A stretch of DNA of 64,000 nt. Origin: Mycobacteriales bacterium (lineage in GTDB: Bacteria; Actinomycetota; Actinomycetes; Mycobacteriales; SCTD01). The DNA lies in assembly GCA_040902655.1 (NCBI GenBank), contig JBBDWV010000052.1, positions 143,503 through 207,502 on the forward strand. The letters run 5' to 3'. Positions 38,834 through 47,670 of this stretch are shown here, piece after piece. The notes beneath the pieces were generated by a model, which saw only the letters and a program-made list of their open reading frames with translations, was not told the origin of the DNA and did no database searches. How positions within the stretch are numbered: the stretch's first letter is position 1; each line of letters opens with the position of its first letter. The position numbers were made by a program, and so were the translations under genes.

Positions 38834-39913
38834 GTGACCTCCTCCATCGAGCCCTTCCTGCGCGCTCTGGTCGAGTGCGGCGGTTCCGACCTGCACTGCA
38901 AGGTCGGCTCGCCGCCCCGGGTGCGGATCGACGGCAAGCTGCGCAAGCTGCAGACCCGGGACCTGACCTCCGCCGACACCGACCAGATGGTCCGCGACGT
39001 GCTGCGCGAGGACCTGGTCGAGGACTTCCAGCGGACGAACGAGGCCGACTTCGCCTACTCCATGAGCGGGGTGGGGCGGTTCCGCGTCAACGCGTTCCGG
39101 TCGCGCGGCTCGTGCGGTCTGGTCTTCCGCCGGGTCAGCGTCGGCGCGATTCCGCTGACCGAGCTCGGCCTGCCCGCGGTGCTGGCCTCGCTGGCGATGG
39201 AGCCCCGCGGCCTGGTGCTCGTGACCGGCCCGACCGGCTCGGGCAAGACGACGACGCTGGCCGGGATGATCGACCACATCAACGCCAACAAGGAGGTGCA
39301 CATCGTCACGATCGAGGACCCGATCGAGGTGCTGCACTTCGACAAGATGGCGATGGTCAACCAGCGCGAGGTGCGGGTCGACACCGAGGATTTCGTCACC
39401 GCCATGCGGGCCGCGATGCGGCAGGACCCCGACGTCATCCTGGTCGGCGAGATGCGCGACCACGAGACGGTCAAGGCCGGCCTCGCCGCCGCCGAGACCG
39501 GCCACTTCGTCATGTCGACGCTGCACACCACCGACGCTGCGGAGACCATCAACCGGGTCATCGACTTCTTTCCGCCGCACGAGCAGAAGCAGGTCCGGCT
39601 GGCGCTGGCCGCCTCGCTGCGCGGCATCATCTGCCAACGCCTGGTGCCGCGCGCCGACGGGGAGGGCCGCTGCGTCGTCATGGAGATCGCCGTCAACACC
39701 GGCCGCATCGCCGACGCCATCGCCGATCCCGACAAGACCTCGACCATCGGGCAGCTGATCGCGGACGGCTCCTACTACGGGATGCAGACCTTCGACCAGC
39801 ATCTGGTGTCGTTCATCCGGGACGGCGTCATCACGATGGAGGCGGCGATGGCCGCCAGCACCAGCCCGCACGACCTCACCGTCGAGCTCCGCCGCCTCGG
39901 CCTGGTCGCCTGA
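38834..39913 (+). CDS. pilT: PilT-type twitching motility ATPase
   Basis: A 359-residue secretion-type ATPase. An N-terminal PAS-like domain (SDLHCKVGSPPRVRIDG) is followed by Walker A GPTGSGKTTT, the Asp box IVTIEDPIEVLH, Walker B VILVGEMRD and the His box STLHTTDAAETINRVIDFF. PilT retracts type IV pili. The usual AIRNLI-type motif near the end is not obvious. No other pilus genes are in the window. GTG at 38834 with GAAGGA upstream. Confidence 0.9.
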   Translation: MTSSIEPFLRALVECGGSDLHCKVGSPPRVRIDGKLRKLQTRDLTSADTDQMVRDVLREDLVEDFQRTNEADFAYSMSGVGRFRVNAFRSRGSCGLVFRRVSVGAIPLTELGLPAVLASLAMEPRGLVLVTGPTGSGKTTTLAGMIDHINANKEVHIVTIEDPIEVLHFDKMAMVNQREVRVDTEDFVTAMRAAMRQDPDVILVGEMRDHETVKAGLAAAETGHFVMSTLHTTDAAETINRVIDFFPPHEQKQVRLALAASLRGIICQRLVPRADGEGRCVVMEIAVNTGRIADAIADPDKTSTIGQLIADGSYYGMQTFDQHLVSFIRDGVITMEAAMAASTSPHDLTVELRRLGLVA

Positions 39914-39924
39914 CCCCTGGCCTT

Positions 39925-39969
39925 GCGTCCTGCCCTCTGAACCTGGCTGCGCTCGAGTTGGCAGGACGC
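39925..39969. repeat. Diverged palindrome, family C copy 3
   Basis: Arms GCGTCCTGCC (39925-39934) and GGCAGGACGC (39960-39969) pair perfectly and share CTTGCGTCCTGC with the tandem element near 37.3 kb. The loop is unrelated. It fills the gap between convergent pilT and the GNAT-BsaP gene. Confidence 0.65.
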
Positions 39970-40631
39970 TACGTGGTGGATGTGCCGTGCTCGACACAGC
40001 GGGCCGACCAGCCGGTGGGCGTCACCTGGACGACCCTCCGCCGACGGCAGTGCGCGCAGTAGCGGGGCGGGTCGAGTTCGGCCGCGCGCCGACAGGCGAG
40101 GTGTCCCTCCGCGGTGAGCACCTCTCCGCACTGCCCGCACCACGGTGCGAGCGGCAGCGCGTAGGTCCGCAGGTCCAGCCCCGGCACCGGTGACCAGTCG
40201 AAGGCGGGGGTGCGGACGAAGCCGAGTCGTTCGTACAGCCGGTGTGCGGCGGTCATGTCCTCCTGCGACGACAGGCGTACGAGGCTGCAGCCGTCGGCGC
40301 GGGCCGCCTCCAGGCAGGCCCGCACCAGCGCCTCGCCGACGCCCGAGCCGCGGGCGGCGGGACCCACCACGAGCATCCGGATCACCGCCTCACCCGGCGC
40401 CGCCTGCTCGGCCCACTCGCCGCCGCGGGTGGCGACCGTGACCGCCCCGACCACCCTTCCCGTCAGCTCGGCCACCAGGACCGTCGCCGTCCCGGCGCGG
40501 GAGGCCACGGCACGCAGCGCCGGCTCGTAGTCGGCCGAGCTGTAACCCTCACCGCGGTAGACCGCCACGGTCAGCTCGGCCACCGCCTCCCACTGCTCGG
40601 GTCGGGCGACGAGGACGGTGAGCGACGGCAC
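39969..40631 (-). CDS. GNAT acetyltransferase fused to a BsaP-like domain
   Basis: A 220-residue protein in two parts. Residues 1-160 are a GNAT N-acetyltransferase ([18 protein letters not shown] acetyl-CoA loop, YERLGFVRT). Residues 163-220 are cysteine-rich ([27 protein letters not shown]) with [13 protein letters not shown], resembling the small biotin synthase auxiliary protein BsaP that mycobacteria encode beside bioB. Here bioB lies 1 kb away on the same strand. The second part probably supports the BioB iron-sulfur cluster; why it is joined to an acetyltransferase is unknown. GTG start at 40631. Confidence 0.8.
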   Translation of the reverse strand: MPSLTVLVARPEQWEAVAELTVAVYRGEGYSSADYEPALRAVASRAGTATVLVAELTGRVVGAVTVATRGGEWAEQAAPGEAVIRMLVVGPAARGSGVGEALVRACLEAARADGCSLVRLSSQEDMTAAHRLYERLGFVRTPAFDWSPVPGLDLRTYALPLAPWCGQCGEVLTAEGHLACRRAAELDPPRYCAHCRRRRVVQVTPTGWSARCVEHGTSTT

Positions 40632-40687
40632 CCGACGATCGTGCCGGAGCGGTCATGGAACGCTGACACAGGGGCAGACTGCAGAAC

Positions 40688-40786
40688 ATGTTCTTCTTCT
40701 TCTCGAACACTCTCGGCTGTCTGCCGAGCCTGCTCCTGTCGATCGTCGTCACCGTCGTGCTGCTGCTGATCTTCGGCGTGCTCTAG
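40688..40786 (+). CDS. Short single-span membrane protein
   Basis: A 32-residue frame: MFFFFSNTLGCLPSLLLS then IVVTVVLLLIFGVL. One strongly hydrophobic helix fills the second half. The FFFFSN-LGC start resembles many unnamed short actinobacterial membrane proteins. No strong ribosome-binding site is visible, so this is a moderate call. It lies downstream of and divergent from the GNAT-BsaP gene. Confidence 0.45.
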   Translation: MFFFFSNTLGCLPSLLLSIVVTVVLLLIFGVL

Positions 40787-40849
40787 CAAGACATCGCACG
40801 ACGCTCTGCAGGTGCGTGCGCGCGCAGCTGTACGCCGCTGTGCCCACCG

Positions 40850-40916
40850 GCCGCCCGCCGCCCGCCGCCCGCCGCCCGCTCACCGCCCGCCGCCCGCCGC
40901 CCGCTCACCGCCCGCT
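40850..40916. repeat. Low-complexity CCGCCCG tandem tract
   Basis: An imperfect run of CCGCCCG units. A block of about 25 bases (CCGCCCGCC... ending CGCTCA) occurs twice. It lies after the short membrane protein gene, with no coding potential on either strand that I would support. Confidence 0.7.
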
Positions 40917-40923
40917 GACGCAC

Positions 40924-40991
40924 CATGATCAACGCCGGACTTCCTCATCTACGGCGGCCAGCAAAAGTGGGGAAAACCGGCGTTGATCATG
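40924..40991. repeat. Dispersed palindromic element, family B copy 1
   Basis: Perfect 15-bp arms CATGATCAACGCCGG (40924-40938) and CCGGCGTTGATCATG (40977-40991) around a 38-nt middle. A related 64-bp element with similar spacing lies at 60906-60969. It is in the convergent gap before the end of tag, so a transcription end role is possible. Confidence 0.75.
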
Positions 40992-41029
40992 CTTGTCGAC
41001 AGACGGCCCGGCCGGCGCAGGCGGGCCGG

Positions 41030-41605
41030 TCAGCCTGCAGCCTGCTTCCCGCCGGCCGCTCGCAGCGCCTCGACCTCGTCGCGTACCGGGCAGCCGGCCA
41101 GGTGGTCGCCGACCAGGCCGCACGCCTGCATCAGCGCGTACACCGTGGTCGGGCCGACGAAGGCGAAGCCGGCCCGCTTCAAGGCCTGGGCGGCGGCGGC
41201 GCTGGCCGGGGTCGAGCCCGGGACGTCGGACCAGGCCGTGTACCGGGTCGACGGGACCTCGGCGTACGACCACAGCAAAGCGGGCAGCCCGCCACGCTCG
41301 CGCAGCTCGAGTACTGCCCGGGCGTTGGTGACGCAGGCCCGCAGCTTCGGCGCCGAGCGGATCAGCCGCGCGTCGGACATCAGCGGCGCGACGTCCAGGT
41401 CGGCGACGACTTCGGGATCGAACCCGGCGAAGACCTCGCGCAGCGCCGCCCGCTTGCGCAGCACGGTGACCCACGCCAGCCCCGCCTGGAAGCCTTCGAG
41501 GCAGATCTTCTCGTAGAGCGCCTGCTCCGAGCGCTGGGGCCGGCCCCATTCCTCGTCGTGGTAGCGCTCGTAGAGGGCATCGCCCTCCCCGAAGCACCTC
41601 GGCAT
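41030..41605 (-). CDS. tag: DNA-3-methyladenine glycosylase I
   Basis: A 191-residue protein closely resembling E. coli Tag. The zinc ligands are conserved: Cys4, His in RYHDEEWG, and His/Cys in GDHLAGCPVR. Core segments ICLEGFQAGLAWVTVLRKR and FVGPTTVYALMQACGLV are intact. It removes 3-methyladenine from alkylated DNA. It starts 7 nt after the bioB stop, so it is probably co-transcribed with bioB. Confidence 0.92.
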   Translation of the reverse strand: MPRCFGEGDALYERYHDEEWGRPQRSEQALYEKICLEGFQAGLAWVTVLRKRAALREVFAGFDPEVVADLDVAPLMSDARLIRSAPKLRACVTNARAVLELRERGGLPALLWSYAEVPSTRYTAWSDVPGSTPASAAAAQALKRAGFAFVGPTTVYALMQACGLVGDHLAGCPVRDEVEALRAAGGKQAAG

Positions 41606-41612
41606 CAGATCG

Positions 41613-42617
41613 TCAGATCGTCTGCGAGATCGCCTTGATCGGCATCTGCAGGTTCTGCAGTATGTCCAGGTCCTCGGTGGCGGGTCGGCCCAGGGTGGTG
41701 AGGTAGTTGCCGACGATGACGGCGTTGATGCCGCCGAGCATCCCGTTGCGGGCCAGGTCGCCGAGGGTGATCTCGCGGCCGCCGGCGAAGCGCAGGATCG
41801 TGCGTGGCAGCGCCAGCCGGAAGACCGCGATCGCCCGCAGTGCGTCGTTCGCTTCCATCACCGGCAGGTCGCCGAACGGCGTGCCCGGCCGCGGGTTGAG
41901 GAAGTTCAGCGGGACCTCGTCCGGCTCGAGCGCGGCCAACTGCGCGGCGAACTCCGCGCGCTGCTCGAGCGTCTCGCCCATGCCCAGGATGCCGCCGCAG
42001 CAGACCTCCATGCCCGCATCCCGCACCATCCGCAGGGTCTCCCAGCGCTCCTCCCACGTGTGGGTGGTCACGACGGCGGGGAAGTGCGAACGCGCCGTCT
42101 CCAGGTTGTGGTTGTAGCGGTGCACACCCATCGCGGTCAGCGCGTCGACCTGCTCCTGGGTGAGCATCCCGAGTGAGCAGGCGACCTGGATGTCGACCGC
42201 CGCGTGGATCGCCTTCACCCCCGCCTCGACCTGCGCCATCAGCTTGTCGTCCGGTCCGCGTACGGCGGCGACGATGCAGAACTCGGTCGCGCCCGTGGCC
42301 GCCGTCTCGACCGCCGCCTGCACCAGCGACGGGATGTCGAGCCAGGCCGCGCGCACCGGGGAGGGGAACAGTCCGGACTGGGAACAGAAGTGGCAGTCCT
42401 CCGGGCAGCCTCCGGTCTTGAGGCTGATGATCCCCTCGACCTCCACCTCCGGGCCGCAGTACCGCAGCCGGACCTCGTGGGCCAGCTGCAGCAGCTCGGG
42501 CAGCCGATCCCCGTCCAGCTGCAGACAGGCCAGCGCCTGCTCCTGGGTCAAGGGAACGCCGCGCTCGAGCACCTGCTCGCGCGCGGCCTGGAGGACATCC
42601 ACCATCAGCTCGGTCAT
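41613..42617 (-). CDS. bioB: Biotin synthase
   Basis: A 334-residue radical SAM enzyme. CxxxCxxC is in [14 protein letters not shown]; later cysteines VACSLGM and [12 protein letters not shown] and Arg in [12 protein letters not shown] fit the sacrificial [2Fe-2S] site. It inserts sulfur into dethiobiotin, the last step of biotin synthesis. [14 protein letters not shown] is typical of actinobacterial BioB, the group that needs a BsaP partner. Other bio genes are not in the window. Start ATG 42617 was chosen over an upstream in-frame ATG at 42656. Confidence 0.94.
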   Translation of the reverse strand: MTELMVDVLQAAREQVLERGVPLTQEQALACLQLDGDRLPELLQLAHEVRLRYCGPEVEVEGIISLKTGGCPEDCHFCSQSGLFPSPVRAAWLDIPSLVQAAVETAATGATEFCIVAAVRGPDDKLMAQVEAGVKAIHAAVDIQVACSLGMLTQEQVDALTAMGVHRYNHNLETARSHFPAVVTTHTWEERWETLRMVRDAGMEVCCGGILGMGETLEQRAEFAAQLAALEPDEVPLNFLNPRPGTPFGDLPVMEANDALRAIAVFRLALPRTILRFAGGREITLGDLARNGMLGGINAVIVGNYLTTLGRPATEDLDILQNLQMPIKAISQTI

Positions 42618-42754
42618 GAGCGTTGAGTCTGCCAGCCGCGCCCCGCACACCGTCACGCAGTCTTCTTGTGGCCGACACGGGGCGTACGCCGCGGCCAGGC
42701 AGCCTGCTGCTCAGCGCGATCCGTTCGTCTGCGCACCGCTCTCGAGGAGGCACC

Positions 42755-43087
42755 GTGACCGCACACAGCACCTGGCCGGACGAGGTCGCCTTCATCGCCG
42801 ACGACCCCCGCCGCGGAACCTCCGACCAGCTGGACCTGGCCGCCACCTGGCGACGTAGCGGCTCCAACGACGCCTGGCGGCTGTCCTGGTTGCGCGACAC
42901 CGGCGAGCTCTACCTCTGCCGCGCTGACGGCTACGACGGGACGTGCACCGACGTGCAGGTGCTCGCTGTCGTGCGGCGCGAGAGTGACGTCGACGTGATG
43001 CTCGAGGGCTGGCGCGAGCGGCGCACCGACCCCGACGGGCTGTCCTGGGTGCTCGGCCGGCTCTCCCCGCTCGCGGTCGCCTCGTAG
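42755..43087 (+). CDS. Hypothetical protein
   Basis: A 110-residue protein with no domain I recognise. It is soluble, rich in Trp, Arg and Asp, with WRLSWLRDTGELYLCRADGYDG and a C-terminal WVLGRLSPLAVAS. GTG at 42755 lies 4 nt after GAGGAGG. It stands 44 bp before pdtaS on the same strand. Codon use matches its neighbours, so it is likely real. Confidence 0.7.
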   Translation: MTAHSTWPDEVAFIADDPRRGTSDQLDLAATWRRSGSNDAWRLSWLRDTGELYLCRADGYDGTCTDVQVLAVVRRESDVDVMLEGWRERRTDPDGLSWVLGRLSPLAVAS

Positions 43088-43131
43088 CGACGAGTGCCTG
43101 CCCGGCCGGTACGCCTGCTTACCCTGGGCGG

Positions 43132-44601
43132 GTGTCGACCCTCGCTGACCTGGTCCGGGCGCGGACCGGCCTGGACGAGAGCGACGTCGAGTGGCTGCAC
43201 CGCCTGGTGGGCGAGTGGCAGCTGGTCGCGGACCTGTCCTTCGCCGACCTCGTCCTGCGGGTCCGTACGCACGAGGGCTCCTGGCTGACGGTCGCCCACA
43301 TGCGGCCGACGACCGGCCCGACGACCTGGGCCGAGGACATCGTCGGCGCCGAGGTGCCGGCCGCCGCTGCTCGCCGGTTCGAGCTGGCCGCCTCGACCGG
43401 CCGCCTCTCGCGGGAGGGTGAGCCCGCGTGGCGCGGCCGGGTGCCGGTACGGGTGGAGGTCGTGCCGGTGCGCCGAGGCTCCAGGGTGCTCGCGGTGCTG
43501 ACCCGGGAGAGCGATCTGACGGCCACCCGGATGCCCAGTGCGCTCGAGCTGACCTACCTGACCACCGCCGGCGAGCTGCTCCAGATGATCGGCGAGGGCC
43601 GCTTCCCGTTCCCAGGCCCCGTGCCCGATCCCGAGCACGCGCCGCGCGTGGGGGACGGTCTGTTGCGCCTGGACCGCACCGGGCACGTCGTCTACGCCAG
43701 CCCGAACGCGCTGTCGGCGTACCGGCGGCTCGGCGTTCCGGGCGATCTGCTCGGGGCGCACCTGGGCAGCACAGTGGCCCGGCTGACCGCTGCTCCGGGC
43801 ATGCTCGACGAGCCGGGTGCCTCGGCCGCGCTGGCGGCGGTACTCCGCTTCGGCGAGCCGCGCGAATCCGAGGTGGAGGCGCAGGGCGCCACGGTGCTGC
43901 TGCGTGCGCTGCCCCTGACGCCTGGTGGTGAGCCGCGCGGCGCCCTGGTGCTGGTGCGCGACGTGACCGACCTGCGCCGCCGCGACCGCCAGATCCTCGG
44001 CAAGGACGCCACCATCCGGGAGATCCACCACCGGGTGAAGAACAACCTGCAGACGGTGGGCGCGCTCCTGCGCCTGCAGGCCCGGCGGGTCGACGCGCCG
44101 CAGGCCCGGCTCGCGCTCGAGGAGTCCGTACGGCGCGTCGCGTCCATCGCGATCGTGCACGAGACGCTGTCGCAGACGCTCGAGGGCGAAGTCCCGTTCG
44201 ACGAGGTGGCCGACCGGGTGCTGGCGATGTGCGCGGAGGTGGCCGCACCCGACGCGAACGTCGCTGTACGGCGCAGCGGCAGCTTCGGCGACCTGCCCGC
44301 CGAGGTGGCCACGGCGCTGTCGATGGTGCTCACCGAGCTGGTGCAGAACGCCGTCGAGCACGCCTACCCCGAGCCGGGGGAGGGCTTGATCGTGGTCGCC
44401 GCGGCGCGCGAGCCCGGTGCGCTGGTGGTGCAGGTGCGGGACGAGGGGGCCGGTCTGCCGGCGGGCTTCGACCTGTCGGGATCGGCTCGGCTCGGCCTGC
44501 GCATCGTGCGCACGCTGGTCGAGGGCGAGCTGCGCGGCTCCCTGGTCGTCGAGCCCGGCACCCCTCAGGGGACCTGCGCGGTGCTGCGGGTGCCGCTCTA
44601 G
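43132..44601 (+). CDS. pdtaS: PdtaS-type sensor histidine kinase
   Basis: A 489-residue soluble kinase. An N-terminal GAF-like domain (1-150) and PAS-like domain (about 175-280) precede a HisKA_2 box EIHHRVKNNLQTVGALL with phospho-acceptor His300 (or His299), then HATPase motifs ELVQNAVEHAYP and VRDEGAGLPAGF. PdtaS signals to an ANTAR response regulator that acts on RNA. The partner is not in this window. The order pdtaS, whiB1, diacylglycerol kinase also occurs in mycobacteria. The stop overlaps the opposite gene via CTAG. Confidence 0.9.
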   Translation: MSTLADLVRARTGLDESDVEWLHRLVGEWQLVADLSFADLVLRVRTHEGSWLTVAHMRPTTGPTTWAEDIVGAEVPAAAARRFELAASTGRLSREGEPAWRGRVPVRVEVVPVRRGSRVLAVLTRESDLTATRMPSALELTYLTTAGELLQMIGEGRFPFPGPVPDPEHAPRVGDGLLRLDRTGHVVYASPNALSAYRRLGVPGDLLGAHLGSTVARLTAAPGMLDEPGASAALAAVLRFGEPRESEVEAQGATVLLRALPLTPGGEPRGALVLVRDVTDLRRRDRQILGKDATIREIHHRVKNNLQTVGALLRLQARRVDAPQARLALEESVRRVASIAIVHETLSQTLEGEVPFDEVADRVLAMCAEVAAPDANVAVRRSGSFGDLPAEVATALSMVLTELVQNAVEHAYPEPGEGLIVVAAAREPGALVVQVRDEGAGLPAGFDLSGSARLGLRIVRTLVEGELRGSLVVEPGTPQGTCAVLRVPL

Positions 44602-44834
44602 ACCCCGCTCGAGACCGCGCCTCGGGTCCAGAGCGTTCCGCCGGCCGGAACCGGAGGGGCCCCGATGCCCGGGTCCTGCGCGCTCGCCCCGGTGACCTGC
44701 CGGAAGGCCAGCACACCGCCCACCACCAGCAGACCCAGCAGGAGCAGCGAGAGCAGCCGGAACCGCCAGACCGCCACCCAGACCGGTGCGGGCTCGCGCG
44801 CCAGCACCGGGGGCCGGATCCAGCGTTCGGTCAA
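44598..44834 (-). CDS. Small single-span membrane protein downstream of whiB1
   Basis: A 78-residue frame with one clear transmembrane helix (LLSLLLLGLLVVGGVLAF) and a short extracytoplasmic tail. TTG at 44834, 8 nt after the whiB1 stop, is the only sensible start; no good ribosome-binding site is seen. Because it follows whiB1 tightly and its stop shares CTAG with pdtaS, it is probably a real gene of unknown function. Confidence 0.45.
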   Translation of the reverse strand: MTERWIRPPVLAREPAPVWVAVWRFRLLSLLLLGLLVVGGVLAFRQVTGASAQDPGIGAPPVPAGGTLWTRGAVSSGV

Positions 44835-44842
44835 GCGAACGG

Positions 44843-45094
44843 TCAGCCGGCGCGGACGCCGGCGCGGGCGCCACGCCGTGTCAGGGCACGCCGCTCGTCC
44901 TCGCTCGTGCCACCCCAGACGCCGGCGTCCTGGCCGGTCTCGAGCGCCCAGATCAGGCAGGGCTCCACCGCCGGGCAGCGGCGGCAGACCACCTTCGCCT
45001 GCTCGACCTGTGTCGCGGCGGGCCCGGTCGTCCCGATCGGGAAGAAGAGCTCCGGGTCCTCGTCGCGGCAGAGCGCTTCGTGGCGCCAGTCCAT
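44843..45094 (-). CDS. whiB1: WhiB1-type iron-sulfur transcription factor
   Basis: An 83-residue Wbl protein with the four [4Fe-4S] ligands at Cys9, Cys37, Cys40 and Cys46 (ALCRDED, VCRRCPAVEPC), the GVWGGTSEDERR turn and a basic tail. The numbering equals that of Mycobacterium tuberculosis WhiB1, an essential, NO-sensitive regulator that binds the primary sigma factor. It is transcribed away from a long upstream gap, consistent with complex control. Confidence 0.95.
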   Translation of the reverse strand: MDWRHEALCRDEDPELFFPIGTTGPAATQVEQAKVVCRRCPAVEPCLIWALETGQDAGVWGGTSEDERRALTRRGARAGVRAG

Positions 45095-45397
45095 CGGTCC
45101 AACTCCTCAGTTCTGCGGCCGCGCGCCCTTGCACGTCGACCGCGGGGGTCAGGAGCGTGCCGCCGAAAGGCAGCACGAGGGGCAACTTAGTAGTCGCCAG
45201 GGGGTAGCCCGGCACCTCATCCAGCTGAGAGCCGTCGCCGGATCTCTTGTCGTTCAGCCTTGCACCGGCGGTACGAGCGTGGCAAGCGTTGACCGAACGT
45301 GATTCGGCTCCGGGGGTGAGGCCTTCGTCACGTTGTCCCGCATGCGCTCGCCGTGCCCCGCGTTCCGACCGGCTACACCTGCCGCGCGCCGGGAACT
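45095..45397. other. Intergenic region upstream of whiB1
   Basis: 303 bases with no supportable gene. It must hold the whiB1 promoter on the minus strand. An AT-rich TACTAAGT lies about 100 bases before the ATG and could be a -10 region. GTGA-N8-TCAC near 45318 is CRP-like but has the wrong spacing. The diacylglycerol kinase gene ends at the far side. Confidence 0.5.
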
Positions 45398-46318
45398 TCA
45401 GGCCAGGACGTCGAGGGCGTCCGGCACGGCCCGGAAGATCACATCGGTCCGGTCGCCCAGGTCGTCGCCATCGACCTGCAACGCCGCCGGCCGGTCCGCG
45501 GTGAGCCGGAAGCCCGTGGCGTCGTGCAGCGACAGCACGGAGCGGCCGCGCGGTCGCGCCCGCCGGGACAGGATCTGCCGCAGGTGCCGCAGCGTGCTGA
45601 GGGTGCCGAGGGTGCGCAGGCCGAAAAGGTCCAGCCCGTCGTCGAAGGAGGCATGGGGGCAGGGCCGGACGGGCCGCGAGCCGAGATAGGTCCACGGGTC
45701 GCTGTTGCACACCAGCGCGAGGCCGATCCGCTCCGGCGGCCGTCCGTCGGCGTGCAGGGTGAGGGCCGGCTCGGAGCGGTTGCCGTGCAGGAAGAACTGC
45801 CGGAGGCCCTGGCGTACGAACAGCCCGGGCGTCGCCTTGTGGCCGGCGGCCCGCTTGCGCTCCACCCGGCGTACGACGTCGGCGTCCATGCCCAGACCGG
45901 CGCAGAAGGTGAACCAGCGCTCGTCGGCCTGCCCGAGGCCGATGCTGCGCCGGCGGTCCTCGCGCAGGGCGTCGAGGAGCTGGCTGGTGGCCTCGACCGG
46001 TGAGGCCGGTAGGCCGAGGGCCCGGGCGAAGACATTGGTGCTGCCACCGGGGACGACGGCGAGTGCGGGAAGCCCCGCGGCCGGGCCGTCGGCGAGCAGC
46101 CCGTTGACCACCTCGTTGACGGTGCCGTCGCCGCCGAGCGCCACCACCACGTCGAGTCCGTCGACCACGGCCTGGCGGGCCAGCGAGGTGGCGTGGCCGC
46201 GGGCCTCGGTCTGCACGACATCCAGCTTGGCCTGACTGGCCAGGGCGCGCGTGAGCACGTCGCGCATCCGCTCGGTGGTGGCTGTGGCCTTGGGGTTGAC
46301 GACCAGCAGCGCACGCAT
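45398..46318 (-). CDS. Diacylglycerol/lipid kinase family protein
   Basis: A 306-residue DAGK-catalytic-fold lipid kinase. Nucleotide site VVNPKAT and VVVALGGDGTVNEVVNGL, then VVPGGSTNVFARALGLP; the C-terminal beta domain ends with LQVDGDDLG. It phosphorylates diacylglycerol or a sphingoid/isoprenoid lipid at the membrane. Placement just upstream of whiB1 matches mycobacteria. ATG at 46318. Confidence 0.9.
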   Translation of the reverse strand: MRALLVVNPKATATTERMRDVLTRALASQAKLDVVQTEARGHATSLARQAVVDGLDVVVALGGDGTVNEVVNGLLADGPAAGLPALAVVPGGSTNVFARALGLPASPVEATSQLLDALREDRRRSIGLGQADERWFTFCAGLGMDADVVRRVERKRAAGHKATPGLFVRQGLRQFFLHGNRSEPALTLHADGRPPERIGLALVCNSDPWTYLGSRPVRPCPHASFDDGLDLFGLRTLGTLSTLRHLRQILSRRARPRGRSVLSLHDATGFRLTADRPAALQVDGDDLGDRTDVIFRAVPDALDVLA

Positions 46319-46352
46319 GTGAGCGACCCTACCGCCAGTAGTCTGGCCGATC

Positions 46353-46724
46353 GTGAGTTCGCCCGTGACCCGCGCCGCGCTGCTGGTGGGGTTCGAGGGC
46401 GGGGCGCTGGCCCTGCTCGGTTTCGGTTATGGCCTCGCCGGGGTGTTCGGCACCCCGTACGACCGTACTGCGACGCTGGTGGAGGCCGGGTTCACTGTCG
46501 TCGTGGGCGGGCTGGTGCTGTTCGTGGCGCGCGGCCTGCGCAGGACTGCTGGCTGGTCGCGCTCGCCGGCCGTCGTCGTGCAGCTGCTCGCCGTGCCCGT
46601 CGGGGTGGGACTGCTCCAGGGCCGCGTCTGGTACGCCGCGCTGCCGGTGCTCCTGCTGGCGGGCGGCGTCCTCCACCAGCTGGCCACGCCCGAGGCGCGG
46701 CTGGCCTTCCGCGGGATCGACTAG
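46353..46724 (+). CDS. Four-helix membrane protein of unknown function
   Basis: A 123-residue protein with four hydrophobic segments (ALLVGFEGGALALLGFGYG, TVVVGGLVLFVARGL, VVVQLLAVPVGVGLLQG, ALPVLLLAGGVLHQL). The pattern resembles small integral membrane proteins common in actinobacteria. GTG at 46353, divergent from the lipid kinase (34 bp). No further function can be read. Confidence 0.7.
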   Translation: MSSPVTRAALLVGFEGGALALLGFGYGLAGVFGTPYDRTATLVEAGFTVVVGGLVLFVARGLRRTAGWSRSPAVVVQLLAVPVGVGLLQGRVWYAALPVLLLAGGVLHQLATPEARLAFRGID

Positions 46725-46773
46725 CTGCCGGCGCTGCGCGACGGCTCGTACCGGCTGGAGATCCGCACCGGCC

Positions 46774-47670
46774 CTACTCCTCGGCGAGCAGCCGGGTGCG
46801 CAGCTGGGCGAGCGTGCGGGCCAGCAGGCGCGAGACGTGCATCTGGCTGATCCCGAGCTCGGCGGCGATCTGCGACTGGGTCATGTTGCCGAAGAACCGC
46901 AGCATGAGGATCTTCTTCTCGCGCGCCGGGAGCTGCTCGAGCAGCGGCTTGAGCGACTCGCGGTACTCCACGCCCTCGAGTGCGTCGTCCAGCACGCCGA
47001 GGGAGTCCGCGACCGCCGGTGAGTCGTCGTCGCCGCCGTCGGGTGCATCCAGGCTCACCGCGGAGTAGGCGTTCGCCGATTCCAGCCCCTCGAGGATCTC
47101 CTCCTCGGTCATCCCCAGGTGCTGCGCGAGCTCGGCCACCGTGGGGGAGCGGCCGTTCTTCTGGGACAGCTCGCTGGTGGCCTTGGTGAGGCTGAGCTTG
47201 AGCTCCTGCAGGCGGCGCGGCACCCGGATCGCCCAGCCCTTGTCGCGGAAGTGCCGCTTGATCTCGCCGACGATGGTGGGGGTGGCGTAGGTGGAGAACT
47301 CCACGCCCCGCTCCAGATCGAACCGGTCGACGGACTTGATCAGGCCGATCGTCGCCACCTGGATGAGGTCGTCGAGCGGCTCACCGCGGTTGCGGAAGCG
47401 GCGCGCAAGGTACTCGACCAGCGGCAGGTGCGCCTCGACCAGCTCCTCGCGCAGCCGGACCCGGGACGGGTCGTCCTCCGGCATCGTGGACAGCCGTTCG
47501 AACATCGCCCGCGCCCGCGCGCGGTCGGCGGCGGTCCGTTCGGCGCGGGCCGTGAGCGGCACGGCCTCCACCTCGACCGGAGGTGCATCGAGGTCGAGCA
47601 CCGTCTCCTGGCCGGGCGGGAACGGCTGCGCCGGGGTCTCGACAGCGTCGATGCCGGGAGCCTCGCTCAC
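46774..47670 (-). CDS. SigB/SigF-family alternative sigma factor
   Basis: A 298-residue group 3 sigma factor with regions 2 (DDLIQVATIGLIKSVDRFD, FSTYATPTIVGEIKRHFRD), 3 (ATSELSQKNGRSPTVAELA) and 4 (LPAREKKILMLRFFGNMTQ, QIAAELGISQMHVSRLL). It belongs to the SigB/SigF/SigG family used for general stress and development in actinobacteria. The GTG start overlaps the stop of the upstream anti-sigma gene (GTGA), so partner and antagonist are made together. Confidence 0.92.
   Translation of the reverse strand: MSEAPGIDAVETPAQPFPPGQETVLDLDAPPVEVEAVPLTARAERTAADRARARAMFERLSTMPEDDPSRVRLREELVEAHLPLVEYLARRFRNRGEPLDDLIQVATIGLIKSVDRFDLERGVEFSTYATPTIVGEIKRHFRDKGWAIRVPRRLQELKLSLTKATSELSQKNGRSPTVAELAQHLGMTEEEILEGLESANAYSAVSLDAPDGGDDDSPAVADSLGVLDDALEGVEYRESLKPLLEQLPAREKKILMLRFFGNMTQSQIAAELGISQMHVSRLLARTLAQLRTRLLAEE

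Noticed and set aside
40850-40916. Possible CRISPR-like array in the CCGCCCG tract
   Set aside because: Units are 7 bp without spacers and no cas genes are present; it is simple low-complexity repeat.
45310-45330. CRP-type operator upstream of whiB1
   Set aside because: GTGA-N8-TCAC has two extra bases compared with the TGTGA-N6-TCACA consensus, so it is only described in the intergenic entry.
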